From AP-15 sp963700185 (GTDB taxonomy: Bacteria; Pseudomonadota; Alphaproteobacteria; ATCC43930; CGMCC-115725): 64,000 nt of DNA. The notes beneath the pieces were generated by a model. It saw only the letters and a list, made by a program, of their open reading frames with translations. It was not told the origin of the DNA and did not search any database. The stretch lies in contig CAVOWP010000008.1 of the NCBI GenBank assembly GCA_963700185.1, positions 288,884-352,883 on the forward strand, written 5' to 3'. The translations under genes and the position numbers were made by a program. This document shows positions 17,462 to 27,091 of the stretch, one piece after another; position 1 is the stretch's first letter, and every line of letters begins with the position of its first letter.

Positions 17462-18130
17462 TTGACATTGACAAATTCCTTTACGCAAGACTGGGTTATC
17501 GGGCGTTTCCTGCAGCTTGGGCGGCCTGGACGACGAGGCTTTGGCGGGGCGGCCGACCCGGCTGAAGCCGCTGCTCTCAGGGAGGCGACCCGCGGCGATC
17601 ACGATCTAAATCCGGGGATGACGCCGCCGAGCACCGCTCTGCGCCCGGCCGCGGTACTGGTGCCGCTGGTCGACCGGCCAGAGGGCATGTCCGTGCTGCT
17701 GACGCAGCGCACTGCGCATTTGACGGCGCATGCCGGGCAGATTTCGTTCCCCGGCGGGCGCATCGAGGAGAGCGACGCCGATCCGACCGACGCGGCGCTG
17801 CGCGAGACCGAGGAAGAGGTCGGGCTGACGCGCGACCACGTCACGGTGATCGGCCGGCTCGACACCTATGTGACGGGGACCGGGTTCGAGATCACTCCGG
17901 TCGTCGGGGTCGTCAAGGTGCCGTTTCCGCTCGCTATCGACCCGTTCGAGGTCTCCGAGGTGTTCGAGGTGCCGCTGTCCTTTGTTGTAGACCCGCAAAA
18001 CCACCGCCGCACAACGCGCGACTTCGAGCATCGGACGCGCGTATTCTTTGTGTTGCCGTATCAGGGCCGCAACATTTGGGGAGCGACCGCCGGGATTCTG
18101 GTAAATTTGGCCGAGGTGCTCGCCGGTTGA
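17462..18130 (+). CDS. Nudix hydrolase, probable CoA pyrophosphatase
   Basis: 222 residues from TTG at 17462, the only start that avoids most of the overlap with DUF1285; an ATG at 17618 would remove the conserved segment GDHDLNP. The Nudix box reads GGRIEESDADPTDAALRETEEEVGL around residues 96-120, preceded by the CoA-hydrolase pattern LTAHAGQISFPGGR. Proteins of this NudL/YeaB type cleave CoA and related dinucleotides, using Mg or Mn. It is the second gene of the DUF1285 to cca operon. Substrate assignment follows the UPF0035-like motif just before the Nudix box. Confidence 0.88.
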   Translation: MTLTNSFTQDWVIGRFLQLGRPGRRGFGGAADPAEAAALREATRGDHDLNPGMTPPSTALRPAAVLVPLVDRPEGMSVLLTQRTAHLTAHAGQISFPGGRIEESDADPTDAALRETEEEVGLTRDHVTVIGRLDTYVTGTGFEITPVVGVVKVPFPLAIDPFEVSEVFEVPLSFVVDPQNHRRTTRDFEHRTRVFFVLPYQGRNIWGATAGILVNLAEVLAG

Positions 18131-18137
18131 GAAGGCC

Positions 18138-18419
18138 ATGCTCCGGGTCTTCCTCACGGTCGTATTACCGCTCCTTCTGCCCACCGCGCTGTATCTGCTG
18201 TGGGTCAGCACTTTCGGAGCCGAGCATGGCGGGAACGCGGTGCGGTGGACGGCAGTCCCATGGATCTGGCTCGCCGGTGCAGGTGTCCTGCTGTTGGCGA
18301 TCGTGCTCTTCGTCGTGACCGTGCATTTCGGCTCCCCTCAAGAAGGGGTTTACGTGCCGCCGCGCTGGGAAGGCAGCCGCATCGTACCCGGACACGTGGA
18401 ACCCAGACCGGGCCGATGA
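18138..18419 (+). CDS. Small two-helix membrane protein (DUF6111-like)
   Basis: 93 residues with hydrophobic helices at about 3-24 and 42-65, then a short C-terminal tail containing GVYVPPRWEGSRIVPGH. This small protein sits between the Nudix and CCA genes in many alphaproteobacteria. A GAGAAGG site precedes the ATG and the stop overlaps the start of cca (ATGA). No function is known; an inner-membrane location is clear from the sequence. Confidence 0.82.
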   Translation: MLRVFLTVVLPLLLPTALYLLWVSTFGAEHGGNAVRWTAVPWIWLAGAGVLLLAIVLFVVTVHFGSPQEGVYVPPRWEGSRIVPGHVEPRPGR

Positions 18420-19672
18420 CCGATACTGATAATCTGCTCCGGATCGAGCCGCAGCCTTGGATGGTTGACCCAGCAACATTGGCCGTGCTCGAAGCGCTCG
18501 CCGCGGGCGGAGCGCAGGCGCGGTTTGTCGGCGGCTCGGTTCGCGACGCGTTGCTCGGGCGGCCGTCCCCCGGATCAGGCTCGAGGGTCGACATCGACAT
18601 CGCTACGCCTGCGCCGCCGGAACGGGTGATCGAGCTGTTGGAGAAGCGCGGCATCAAAGTCGTGCCGACCGGTCTCGCCCATGGCACCGTTACCGCCATT
18701 GCCGGCATCCCGCCGCGCCGTTTCGAGATCACCACCCTGCGGCGCGACGTCGAGACTTACGGCCGCCGAGCCCGCGTCGCCTTCGATGCCGACTGGGCGG
18801 CCGATGCGGCGCGGCGCGACTTCGCGATCAACGCGATCTTTCTCGATCCCGACGGCACGGTGCATGATCCGGTGGGAGGCCTCGCCGATTTGCGGGCGCA
18901 CCGCGTGCGATTTGTCGGCGATCCTGCGACCCGCATAGCCGAGGATGTGCTCCGGATCCTGCGTTATTACCGGTTCGAGGCGCGCTTCGGGACCGGTCTC
19001 GGCGATGCGCCGGCGCGTGCCGCCTGCCGTCGCACGGCCCATCTGCTGCCCAATCTCTCCGCCGAGCGCGTTGCTCAGGAGCTGGCGAAGCTGCTGGAGA
19101 GCTCCGACCCCGCCGGAGCCTTGCGGATGATGGCAGAAGACGGCGTGCTCTCGACAATCCTGCCGGAGGCGCGCCGGCTCGACCGGCTGCGGCATATGAT
19201 CGCGATCGAGCCGGAGCCCGACCCGCTGCGGCGTCTGGCTGCGCTGATCGAGGTCGACGGGCCGGGAGCCGTCGCGCTCGCGGAGCGCCTGCATTTCTCG
19301 AATGCGTGGCGCGATCGGCTCCACGGCCTTGCTTCACCATGGGCGATCGACCCACCGGCGGACATGGTCGCTCAGCGGCGCACCCTCTATCGGCTCGGCG
19401 CCGAGCGCTACCGCGACATCGCCCTGCTACTGGCGGCGGAAGGAGCGATGAGCCGCGACCGGCTCACCGAGCTGCTCGCGCTCGCCCGCGACTGGAGGCC
19501 CTCGGCATTTCCCCTCGCCGGCCGGGATGTCACCGCCCTCGGGATCGCACCGGGCCCCGAAGTCGGCCGCTTGCTCGGCGCCGTCCATGATTGGTGGGAA
19601 GCGGGCGACTTCACAGCCGATCGCGCCGCTTGCCTTTTCTATCTTCAGGGGCTCCTGCCACCCGCCCATTGA
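18416..19672 (+). CDS. CCA tRNA nucleotidyltransferase / polyA polymerase head domain protein
   Basis: 418 residues from ATG at 18416, overlapping the preceding stop. The nucleotidyltransferase head has FVGGSVRDALLGR, the catalytic pair in DIDIATPAPPE, and then RRDFAINAIF and GLADLRAHRVRFVGDP. The neck motif EDVLRILRYYRFEARFG is typical of class II enzymes, and a long alpha-helical C-terminal body follows. It adds or repairs the CCA end of tRNA. The longer frame starting at 18200 is the wrong start, as it lies over the small membrane protein gene. It is the last gene of this operon. Confidence 0.93.
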   Translation: MTDTDNLLRIEPQPWMVDPATLAVLEALAAGGAQARFVGGSVRDALLGRPSPGSGSRVDIDIATPAPPERVIELLEKRGIKVVPTGLAHGTVTAIAGIPPRRFEITTLRRDVETYGRRARVAFDADWAADAARRDFAINAIFLDPDGTVHDPVGGLADLRAHRVRFVGDPATRIAEDVLRILRYYRFEARFGTGLGDAPARAACRRTAHLLPNLSAERVAQELAKLLESSDPAGALRMMAEDGVLSTILPEARRLDRLRHMIAIEPEPDPLRRLAALIEVDGPGAVALAERLHFSNAWRDRLHGLASPWAIDPPADMVAQRRTLYRLGAERYRDIALLLAAEGAMSRDRLTELLALARDWRPSAFPLAGRDVTALGIAPGPEVGRLLGAVHDWWEAGDFTADRAACLFYLQGLLPPAH

Positions 19673-19783
19673 TCGCGCGCAAATCGGGATAACGTCCCCT
19701 GCCTGTGACGTTAGTCGGATTGCGGGCTATATGGTCCAGCCCGCTACCCGGTCACCCTTTTCCGATTTTACCAGAGGTGCGCC

Positions 19784-20308
19784 ATGTCGATGTCAAGAAG
19801 GTCGGAATCTGCGATGCTGAGGACTGCCACCGATCTTTCTGCTGAGGCGGTCAGGGCAGTCACAGGTGCTCTCAACCCGCTTCTAGCCGATGCGTTCGCT
19901 CTCTATCTCAAGACAAAAAATTTTCACTGGCATTTGAGCGGCCCCCATTTTCGCGATTACCACTTATTGCTCGATGAGCAGGGCGACCAGATCTTTGCGA
20001 CGACGGACGAACTCGCCGAGCGGGTGCGCAAAATCGGTGGGACCACTGTGAAATCCATTGGGCACATCGCCAAACTCCAGCGCATCAAAGACAATGACGA
20101 AGAGTTCGTTGCAGCGGTCGATATGCTGCGTGAATTGATGGAGGACAACAAAGCCTTCACCGCCAATATGCGTGAAGCGCACGAGGTCGCTGACCAAAAC
20201 AACGACTCGGCCACGACCAGCCTGCTCGAAAATTTTATCGACGAGACGGAACGGCGGACCTGGTTCCTCTTCGAGGCGACCCGGGTGACGAACCAGCCGC
20301 ACGACTAG
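19784..20308 (+). CDS. Dps/ferritin-like DNA-protection protein
   Basis: 174 residues. The Dps signature is intact: KTKNFHWHLSGPHF, then LLDEQGDQIFATTDELAERVRKIGG, giving the inter-subunit ferroxidase ligands His, Asp and Glu. The C-terminal helix ETERRTWFLFEA is also typical. Dps proteins form dodecamers that oxidise and store iron and bind DNA in stress. An internal ATG 11 codons in could also be the start; the N-terminal basic SMSRRSES tail may bind DNA. The gene stands alone with over 100 bases before it. The following 241 bases to 20549 show no gene. Confidence 0.93.
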   Translation: MSMSRRSESAMLRTATDLSAEAVRAVTGALNPLLADAFALYLKTKNFHWHLSGPHFRDYHLLLDEQGDQIFATTDELAERVRKIGGTTVKSIGHIAKLQRIKDNDEEFVAAVDMLRELMEDNKAFTANMREAHEVADQNNDSATTSLLENFIDETERRTWFLFEATRVTNQPHD

Positions 20309-20549
20309 TCGAGAACCCGCAACGGACACAAATCCTCATGGCCAGACTTGATCGGGTTTAGCGAAATGCGTTGTGGCACCGCTAATTGTGTCTATTAAGT
20401 CGTCATCACCGGGCTGGAGCAGGATCAAGTCCGGCCATGACGACTGGAGGCCGGTCGAGGCTGTGATGTCAACTTACCGTTGACGCCGACCAAACCCACC
20501 GCGGTCTGCAGAGCAGGCAAAAAGAGCGGCGATTGACGGAGCTGGGAGA

Positions 20550-21385
20550 TTGGTCGAGCGGGCATTCCCTCCTGCGAGCCTGACCAGCGGAGCCGTCGCC
20601 ATTCTTGCGACCGCCGATCCGGCGGCAAAGGTCGGGGCCAGCGGCCGGCTCGCAGAGACCTGGGGAGCCGGAGGGCTCGACGTCGGCGATGCGGTGCCGC
20701 CGCCGCGCCCGGCGCGGCCCGGGCGGCCGCAGCTGCGCCCGCCAAAAGAGATGCCGAAGCGGCGGGCTTTCGGCTCGCCGGCTGGGCGCGTCGCGCTCCT
20801 TCATGCCCTGGCGCATATCGAACTCAACGCGATCGATCTCGCCTGGGACATCATCGCGCGATTCTCGCGCGAACCGCTGCCCCGCGCCTTTTTCGACGAT
20901 TGGGTCGGCGTGGCCGCAGAGGAGGCTGCTCATTTCGAGCTGCTGGCGCAACGGCTCGCCGATTTCGGAGCGCATTATGGCGACCACCCCGCTCATGACG
21001 GGCTGTGGGAATCGGCTGCTGCGACAGCCGATGATGTGCTTGCCCGCCTTGCAGTCGTGCCGCTGGTGCTCGAAGCGCGCGGGCTCGACGTGACCCCCGA
21101 AATGGCGGCGACGCTCGAGCGCGTCGGCGATACGGAAAGCGCGGCTGTGTGCGCCGCATCTATTGCGACGAGATCGGTCATCTGGCGGTCGGGGTGCGCT
21201 GGTTCGACGAACTGTGCCACGCTCGCGGCCTGATACCCGAGGAGACGTTCCGCGAGCGTGTTCGGCGCTATTTCAAGGGCGAGTTGAAGCCGCCCTTCAA
21301 CCAGGAGGCCCGCGCCGCCGCCGGTTTCCCCGCGCGCTATTACGAACCGCTGCTCCGGGGCGGCGTTCCGCTTCTTCGTGGATGA
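20550..21385 (+). pseudogene. DUF455 ferritin-like protein, interrupted by one frameshift
   Basis: The first frame runs from 20550 and shows the family pattern RVALLHALAHIELNAIDLAWD, FFDDWVGVAAEEAAHFELL and LVLEARGLDVTPEMAA. After ERVGDTESAAV it derails. The rest, RRIYCDEIGHLAVGVRWF through FNQEARAAAGFPARYYEPL, is in the next frame from about 21150 to the stop at 21385. A single missing base near 21150 restores one protein of about 278 residues, the normal size. All iron-ligand positions (Glu, His, Glu-x-x-His) survive, so this is either a recent inactivation or a sequencing error. Its end overlaps the convergent channel gene. Confidence 0.8.
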
Positions 21386-22472
21386 TCCGGGCGAGCTCGG
21401 GCTGGCGTCCCAGCAGCTCGCGAAAATCTACGATGTCGAGGATAAGCAGCGTGCATGGCCGCACCGCGACGATCGTGGCATTGCGGGGGCCGCCGGTGAC
21501 CAATGCGACCTCGCCAAAGAACTCGCCCGGTCCAAGAACCACCAATTCGGGGTGCAGCTGCACTTCGACCTCGCCGGACGCAACAAAATACATGCAGTCG
21601 CCGGGTGCGCCACGCCGCATGATGATGGCCCCGGCGGGATATTCGCGCGGGCGCAACAGGCGCGCCACATCGGCGATAACTGCGGCGCCGACATCGTGAA
21701 AGAACGGCACCTTGGCGACGAGGTCCCAGGTGCGCAGGAACTCGCGGCGGCGCGTTTCCTCGGCGAAGCCGGTGGCGAGAATGCCGGCCCACAGCGCGAA
21801 CACGAGGATGCCGCTGACCATGACGATCCCCGCCAGCATCCGGCCGAGCGGCGTCAGCGGCGTCACGTCGCCGTAACCGGTGGTCGTCAGGGTCACGATT
21901 GCCCACCACAGCGCGGCGGGGATCGAGCTGAACACCTGCGGTTGCGTCCCGCGCTCGATCAAATAGGCCAGGCACGCAGAGACGAGAAGAACGATGCAGA
22001 AGGCGAGGAGAACCGACAGCAGGGCGCGCCGCGCATCGCTGACCACGCGCTGCAGCCCGGCAAGTCCCGGCGCGTAGCGGATCAGCTTGAAGGCCCAAAC
22101 GAAGCCGAGAAGGCTCCCGACATCGGGACCGTACATAAGTGCGAGCGCCCCGGGGGAGGTCCCGAGCAGATCGCAGAGCCCACCCATCGAAGCGGCCCAG
22201 GCCGACCGCGAGCGCCATTCGCCGCGCAGTTCGGCTCCCGGAGCCGCCGGCGCAGCAGCGAGCCGCAGAACATATTCGCTGACGAAGAAGGTGCAAACGA
22301 TCCAGAACGCGGCGTCGAGCTCGCTGGACCAGTCCAGCCGAAAAGCCTCCTCCGTATCGAGGATCATGACGCCGATTCCCGCCGCCACCATTGCATGGTG
22401 AACGGCGCGAAAAGCCCGTGCGGGGCCCGAAGCCCCGGGGTCGAGGAGCTGATAAATCCGCTCGCTGCGCAT
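21297..22472 (-). CDS. Cyclic-nucleotide-gated potassium channel (MloK1-like)
   Basis: 391 residues from ATG at 22472. Six membrane helices are visible between about residues 24 and 230. The S4 region (about 121-152) has few regularly spaced basic residues, so voltage sensing may be weak. The pore has ALWWAIVTLTTTGYGDVTP, with the K+ selectivity filter TTGYGD. The C-terminal domain (about 255-375) is a cyclic-nucleotide binding fold with FFGEVALVTGGPRNATIVA, the phosphate-binding cassette. This matches the rhizobial MloK1 type gated by cAMP. The last 20 residues are arginine-rich and overlap the end of the opposite DUF455 gene by 89 bases. Confidence 0.9.
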   Translation of the reverse strand: MRSERIYQLLDPGASGPARAFRAVHHAMVAAGIGVMILDTEEAFRLDWSSELDAAFWIVCTFFVSEYVLRLAAAPAAPGAELRGEWRSRSAWAASMGGLCDLLGTSPGALALMYGPDVGSLLGFVWAFKLIRYAPGLAGLQRVVSDARRALLSVLLAFCIVLLVSACLAYLIERGTQPQVFSSIPAALWWAIVTLTTTGYGDVTPLTPLGRMLAGIVMVSGILVFALWAGILATGFAEETRRREFLRTWDLVAKVPFFHDVGAAVIADVARLLRPREYPAGAIIMRRGAPGDCMYFVASGEVEVQLHPELVVLGPGEFFGEVALVTGGPRNATIVAVRPCTLLILDIVDFRELLGRQPELARIIHEEAERRPGAAVRNSARGNRRRRGPPG

Positions 22473-22576
22473 GTGACATCTTAGGCGCCGGCCAACTCGG
22501 CTGGAATAGCGCTCGGCACCCGGCAGTGTTTCGCGCACCCGGCGATTGCTGTATTAGGGGCGCCAGCTATCGGGGG

Positions 22577-24529
22577 ATGGTGACAATTTTTCCCAACAAC
22601 CGGCGAGCCCTTCTCGCCTTCTTACACGATGTGACGATAGCGGCGGTGTCAATCGTCGCTTCCCTATACTTGCGGCTCGGCAACGACGTCCTCGACTATG
22701 AGCCGAAGCTGACGGCGGTCTATGTCGCCGGCTTCACCTTGATTGCCGCGGGCGTGTTTCTGCTGACCGGGCTTTATCGCGGCATCTGGCGCTTCGCCTC
22801 CCTCCCGGACCTCTTCAACATCACCCGCGCGGTGAGCCTGACCGTGCTGGTCTTCTTGCCGGTCATGTTCGTCCTCACCCGGCTCGAGACATTTCCGCGA
22901 TCGATTCTGCTGATCGACTGGTTCGTGCTGATCGCGCTGCTCGGCGGGCCGCGCCTGGCCTATCGGCTGTTCAAAGACCGCGGCCTCGACCACGTCCTCG
23001 AACGCGTCAAGCACCAGAGCGTGCCGGTTCTCTTGATCAGCGCCAAGGACGGGGCCGACACCTTCATTCGCGAGATGCGGCGCGACCCGCGGGCGGTCTA
23101 TCGGGTCGTCGGGGTTCTGGCCGACACGCCCTCCCGCGTCGGCCGGGAAATCTACCGGGTCCCGATCCTCGGCACGATCGACGCGCTCGATACCGTGGTC
23201 GAGCATCTCGATCGTCGCGGCAAGCGCCCGCAAAAGCTGATCATCACGGCGCAAAACCTGCCCGGCGATCAGATCCGCCGACTGCTCGACCGGGCAGACG
23301 CCCTGGCGATCCCCCTCGCGCGGTTGCCTCGGCTCACCGATTTCGAACGCAATCTCGACAATCCCGAACGCGCCCTCGAACCGATCGCACTCGAAGATCT
23401 GCTCGGCCGTCCGCAGGCCGTCCTCGACCGCGACGGCATGGCGCGGCTGATCCGCGGCCGCCGCATTCTCGTCACCGGCGCAGGGGGTACGATCGGCGCG
23501 GAGCTGGCGCGGCAGATCGCAGCCCTATCACCCGGCCGGCTCATCTTGCTCGACAATGGCGAATTCGCCCTTTACGGGATCGATATCGAGCTGCGCGAAC
23601 GGTTCCCAGGCCTGAGCCCAGTTCCACTGTTGCGCGACGTGCGCGACCGCGCGCAAATCGACGAGGTCATCGGTGCCGAAAAACCCGAGATCATCTTTCA
23701 TGCGGCGGCGCTGAAGCACTTGCCGATGGTCGAGGCGAACCCGATCGAAGGGGTGCTGACCAACGTCGTCGGCAGCCGCACTGTCGCCGAGGCGGCGCGG
23801 GCGTATGGGGCATCGCTCGTCGTGATGATCTCGACCGACAAGGCGGTCAACCCGGCGAGCGTGATGGGCGCCACCAAGCGCCTCGCCGAGAGTTTCTGCC
23901 AGGCGCTCGACCTCTACGAAGCGCGGCGCCGCGCGCCGTTGAGCCACGGAACTCGCTATGTGACGGTGCGCTTCGGCAACGTGCTGGGATCGACCGGATC
24001 GGTCGTGCCGCTGTTCCAGCGCCAGCTCGCCGCCGGCGGGCCGCTGACCGTCACGGACCCCGAGGCCACCCGCTTTTTCATGACCGTGCGCGAGGCAGTC
24101 GAGCTGGTATTGCAGGCTTCTGCCTTATCGCCCGAGAGCCAGGCGCCCGACGCCCGCGGCAAGATCTTCGTGCTGGACATGGGCGAGCCGGTCAAGATCG
24201 TCGATCTGGCGCAGCAGATGATCCGGCTCGCGGGATTGCGGCCCGGCCGCGATGTCGGAATCGAGTTTATCGGGTTGCGACCGGGCGAGAAGCTGCATGA
24301 GGAGCTGTTTCATCCGGCCGAGCCGCTGATCCCGACCGGGAACCCGGCGATCCGCCTCGCGGCGCCGCGCACCGCGGACTACGCGATGCTCGCCCGCTCG
24401 ATCGACGAACTGGAGGAAAACGCCCGCACGCGGCGCGAGCAACGGGTGTTGCAGATCCTCGAGCGGCTGGTGCCGGAATACCGGCGCGCCACATCCGGGC
24501 CAAGCACTGCCGCCGTGTCGGGAGGATGA
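22577..24529 (+). CDS. Membrane-bound nucleotide-sugar 4,6-dehydratase (CapD/WbpM-like)
   Basis: 650 residues from ATG at 22577; GTG at 22580 is equally possible. Four N-terminal membrane helices (about 10-130), a CoA-binding-like Rossmann region (about 145-270), then the dehydratase domain starting ILVTGAGGTIGAELARQI. The catalytic block STDKAVNPASVMGATKR has the Met-x3-Lys form that replaces Tyr-x3-Lys in the FlaA1/WbpM group. GLRPGEKLHEELF is the family's C-terminal motif. It probably converts UDP-GlcNAc-type sugars for surface polysaccharide. No other polysaccharide genes are adjacent; an epimerase gene lies 2.5 kb away. Confidence 0.92.
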   Translation: MVTIFPNNRRALLAFLHDVTIAAVSIVASLYLRLGNDVLDYEPKLTAVYVAGFTLIAAGVFLLTGLYRGIWRFASLPDLFNITRAVSLTVLVFLPVMFVLTRLETFPRSILLIDWFVLIALLGGPRLAYRLFKDRGLDHVLERVKHQSVPVLLISAKDGADTFIREMRRDPRAVYRVVGVLADTPSRVGREIYRVPILGTIDALDTVVEHLDRRGKRPQKLIITAQNLPGDQIRRLLDRADALAIPLARLPRLTDFERNLDNPERALEPIALEDLLGRPQAVLDRDGMARLIRGRRILVTGAGGTIGAELARQIAALSPGRLILLDNGEFALYGIDIELRERFPGLSPVPLLRDVRDRAQIDEVIGAEKPEIIFHAAALKHLPMVEANPIEGVLTNVVGSRTVAEAARAYGASLVVMISTDKAVNPASVMGATKRLAESFCQALDLYEARRRAPLSHGTRYVTVRFGNVLGSTGSVVPLFQRQLAAGGPLTVTDPEATRFFMTVREAVELVLQASALSPESQAPDARGKIFVLDMGEPVKIVDLAQQMIRLAGLRPGRDVGIEFIGLRPGEKLHEELFHPAEPLIPTGNPAIRLAAPRTADYAMLARSIDELEENARTRREQRVLQILERLVPEYRRATSGPSTAAVSGG

Positions 24530-25072
24530 CCGGCGCCTCTGCTGGAGAACTTCAGGTTACCAGGAGATCGATCAGCTTTAATGGCCCTTCCATCCGTCCG
24601 ACGCCTGCTGTCCAAGTAAATTCAAACGCGGGTTTTAAGGGGGTTTTTCCTCTGAATTTGGCACAAACCACTTGCCCGAGCTTGTGCCGGGCATACACGC
24701 CTTCAACGTGACAATCCGGCCGAAGAAGACGTGGGTGGCCGGGCCAAGCCCGGCCACGGGGATCCTCCCACAAGGTCGCAAGCCTGCAACCAGTTTCGTT
24801 TCCCCGGACAGACCTGCGCCGCCGGGCGAGGGATTTCGGGCAGCTCGGATGGGGCAATCCGCGAAGGGCTTCTGCCAGCGGATACGGTGAAGCCGCGGGA
24901 AGCGCATCGCCGCCTCTTTTGGCACAGAACGCCGGTGGCCGGTCACCGCAGAAATCTGGTCCGCGGGATTAGCAATGCTGGGTGTTTACGCTGTCCAGTG
25001 TAATCCTCCGGGGCACCGCCGTGCCTCCCCGTCGCGGGGTGCGCAGGCGATTCCGTGAAAGGAGACGGTCCC
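24530..25072. other. Intergenic stretch with a dispersed hairpin
   Basis: No gene is supported in these 543 bases. A perfect hairpin (GTGGCCGGGC / GCCCGGCCAC, three-base loop) lies at 24735-24757, preceded by AAGAAGACGTGG, a context seen in scattered intergenic repeats of alphaproteobacteria. Short frames here (for example 24731-25003) have poor codon structure. The last 15 bases hold the ribosome-binding site of the next gene. Confidence 0.5.
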
Positions 25073-26206
25073 ATGCGAATTGGCCTATTCTACCAGATTC
25101 AGGTTCCCAAACCCTGGACCGCGACCAGTGAATTGCAACGCATCCATGAAGCGCTGGAGCAAATTCCTTACGCCGAGCAGCAGGGCTTTCAAAGCGTGTG
25201 GTTTTCGGAGCATCACTTCCGTCCGGTATGGTCGCACAACAGCGCCCCCGACCTGACCCTCGCGGCGGTCAGTCAGCGCACCAGCACGATCCGCCTCGGC
25301 ATCGGCGTGGTGCTGGCCCCGATCCATCACCCGCTGCACGTGGCGGCGCGCATGGCGACGCTCGACATTTTGAGCCATGGGCGCGTCGATGTGGGTCTCG
25401 GCCGGACCGGCTATCCCTACCAGCTCACCCCCTATGGAACGGACCTGCACGACACCCGCGGCATGTGGCAGGAATTCGCCGATGTGCTGCCGCGCATCTG
25501 GACCCAGGAGGAGATCACGTACGACGGGGAGTACTACCAGATCCCGCGCCGGGAGGTCCTGCCGAAGCCGGTGCAACGCCCGCACCCGCCGCTGTGGTCC
25601 GCCTGTGGGAGCGACGAGACGGCGCGCCTGACGGGCGGCCTCGGGATGGGCGGGCTGTTCGGCAGCGAAGGGGGGCCGGACCGCGTCAAACAGCTGATGG
25701 CGCTCTATCGGGACGCGCTGCGGACGGCCCAAGGCAACTCCCCGGGCAACGGGGCCGCTCCGGCCCCGCGCGCGGCGCTGATGACCGCCGGTTACTGTCA
25801 CGAGGATCCGCGGGTCGTGGCCGAACGCGGCACCGAACTCGTCGCCTGGTACATCGAGCAACAGCGCGAGCGCGCCCGTTTGGTGTGGCGCGACTACGAC
25901 CCGACCACCGTGCCGGCCGACTACCAGGGCTACTACGCACGCGACCAGCGCCTCGCCAGTGGGCCGCATCCGGGAGAGCCCACACCCCAACAGGTGCGTG
26001 CGGAAGGCACGAAATTCTGTGTCGGCACGCCGGCGGACTGCATCCGGTTTCTCGAACTCTACGAAGCTCTGGGCATCGAGGAAGCCATTCTACTGTGTGC
26101 CGTCGGGCCGGCGCAGCACAAGGAGGTGCTCCACACCCTTCGCCTCTTCGGCGAGCAGGTCATCCCGCACTTCCAGGCACGGGAACCGCGTGCCACAGTC
26201 GTCTAG
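25073..26206 (+). CDS. LLM-class (luciferase-like) flavin-dependent oxidoreductase
   Basis: 377 residues from ATG at 25073; an AAAGGAG site 8 bases upstream fixes this start. The TIM-barrel pattern is clear: GFQSVWFSEHHF, TSTIRLGIGVVLAPIHHPLHVAARMATLD and SHGRVDVGLGRTGYPYQ, then FCVGTPADCIRFLELYEALGIE near the C-terminus. Enzymes of this class use reduced F420 or FMN to oxidise or monooxygenate small substrates; FMN is more likely in a proteobacterium. No flavin reductase is next to it. Substrate unknown. Confidence 0.88.
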   Translation: MRIGLFYQIQVPKPWTATSELQRIHEALEQIPYAEQQGFQSVWFSEHHFRPVWSHNSAPDLTLAAVSQRTSTIRLGIGVVLAPIHHPLHVAARMATLDILSHGRVDVGLGRTGYPYQLTPYGTDLHDTRGMWQEFADVLPRIWTQEEITYDGEYYQIPRREVLPKPVQRPHPPLWSACGSDETARLTGGLGMGGLFGSEGGPDRVKQLMALYRDALRTAQGNSPGNGAAPAPRAALMTAGYCHEDPRVVAERGTELVAWYIEQQRERARLVWRDYDPTTVPADYQGYYARDQRLASGPHPGEPTPQQVRAEGTKFCVGTPADCIRFLELYEALGIEEAILLCAVGPAQHKEVLHTLRLFGEQVIPHFQAREPRATVV

Positions 26207-26409
26207 GACTTTAGCGTGCTATCGGCTGCCGCGGAGGTGGAGGGCGAGGGCTGCGGGGCGCAACCAGAAGAATATCGCGACCCGCCCCAGCGGCACTTGC
26301 CAGCGGCACTTGATAGAGCAAACGCCGCGTACACATCCACCGGCGGGTTTGCGACCGCAGGCAGCGGCCGGCGCGCCGGGCGCGGCACAAAAAGCGAGAC
26401 CAAAGGCCA

Positions 26410-26925
26410 ATGATGATCGCGCTATTTTTAATACCACGCGATTGGGTCAATGCGGCAGGGTTGCTGCTGTTGCTGTCGGCGGCTGCTTGCGCCACCCCAC
26501 TCGCACCGCAGATTGCGGCACCGCCGCCAGGCCAAGCCCGGATCTGGTTCTACCGTCTGTGGGACCCTTCTGAGAGCCGCAATTTCGCCAATATGGATCT
26601 GAATGGGGTGTATGTCGGGGCAGTTGAGCCGGGTGGCGCTTTCTATTGCGACGTTGCCCCCGGCGTCTATCATATCGTGCCCCAAAACCAATACCTCGAC
26701 TACAATCAGAGCACCAATGTAGCCGTCGTCCCCGGCGAGCAGGTCTTCATCGCGGTGCTTGACTTGCCGAGTTGGGCGAATGCGGTGAGCGGTAGCCAGT
26801 GGTATGTTCATCGCGATGCATGGTACGCGCGGCTCGTTCCGCCCCAATACGCCCTAGCCCAGATCGTTAATCCGGCTCTTGTGCCGCGCCCCACCGCTCT
26901 CCCGGCCGCGGCGTTCAGCTACTGA
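26410..26925 (+). CDS. Exported DUF2846-like protein, possible lipoprotein
   Basis: 171 residues. A hydrophobic N-terminus (about 14-26) ends SAAACATP, a weak lipobox with Cys27, so it may be a lipoprotein. The mature part reads GQARIWFYRLWDPSE, then DLNGVYVGAVEPGGAFYCDVAPGVYHI, the pattern of DUF2846 domains (a small all-beta fold of unknown function). The C-terminal 30 residues are rich in Pro and Ala. It has its own small gap on each side. The 203 bases before it hold nothing I recognise. Confidence 0.72.
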   Translation: MMIALFLIPRDWVNAAGLLLLLSAAACATPLAPQIAAPPPGQARIWFYRLWDPSESRNFANMDLNGVYVGAVEPGGAFYCDVAPGVYHIVPQNQYLDYNQSTNVAVVPGEQVFIAVLDLPSWANAVSGSQWYVHRDAWYARLVPPQYALAQIVNPALVPRPTALPAAAFSY

Positions 26926-27091
26926 ACGGAGTCTGGAACGGCTTTTCAATGTGGGCCGTCCGCCTCGGCATACCATGCTATGCCGTGCCAATGCACCGCG
27001 CGCGAGACCCGTAACGCCGATGCAGGTTCGCGTTTCTCGCATACTATCTACTCCCGCTATAGAACATCTGAGGGTCATCTACGTGCAGACC

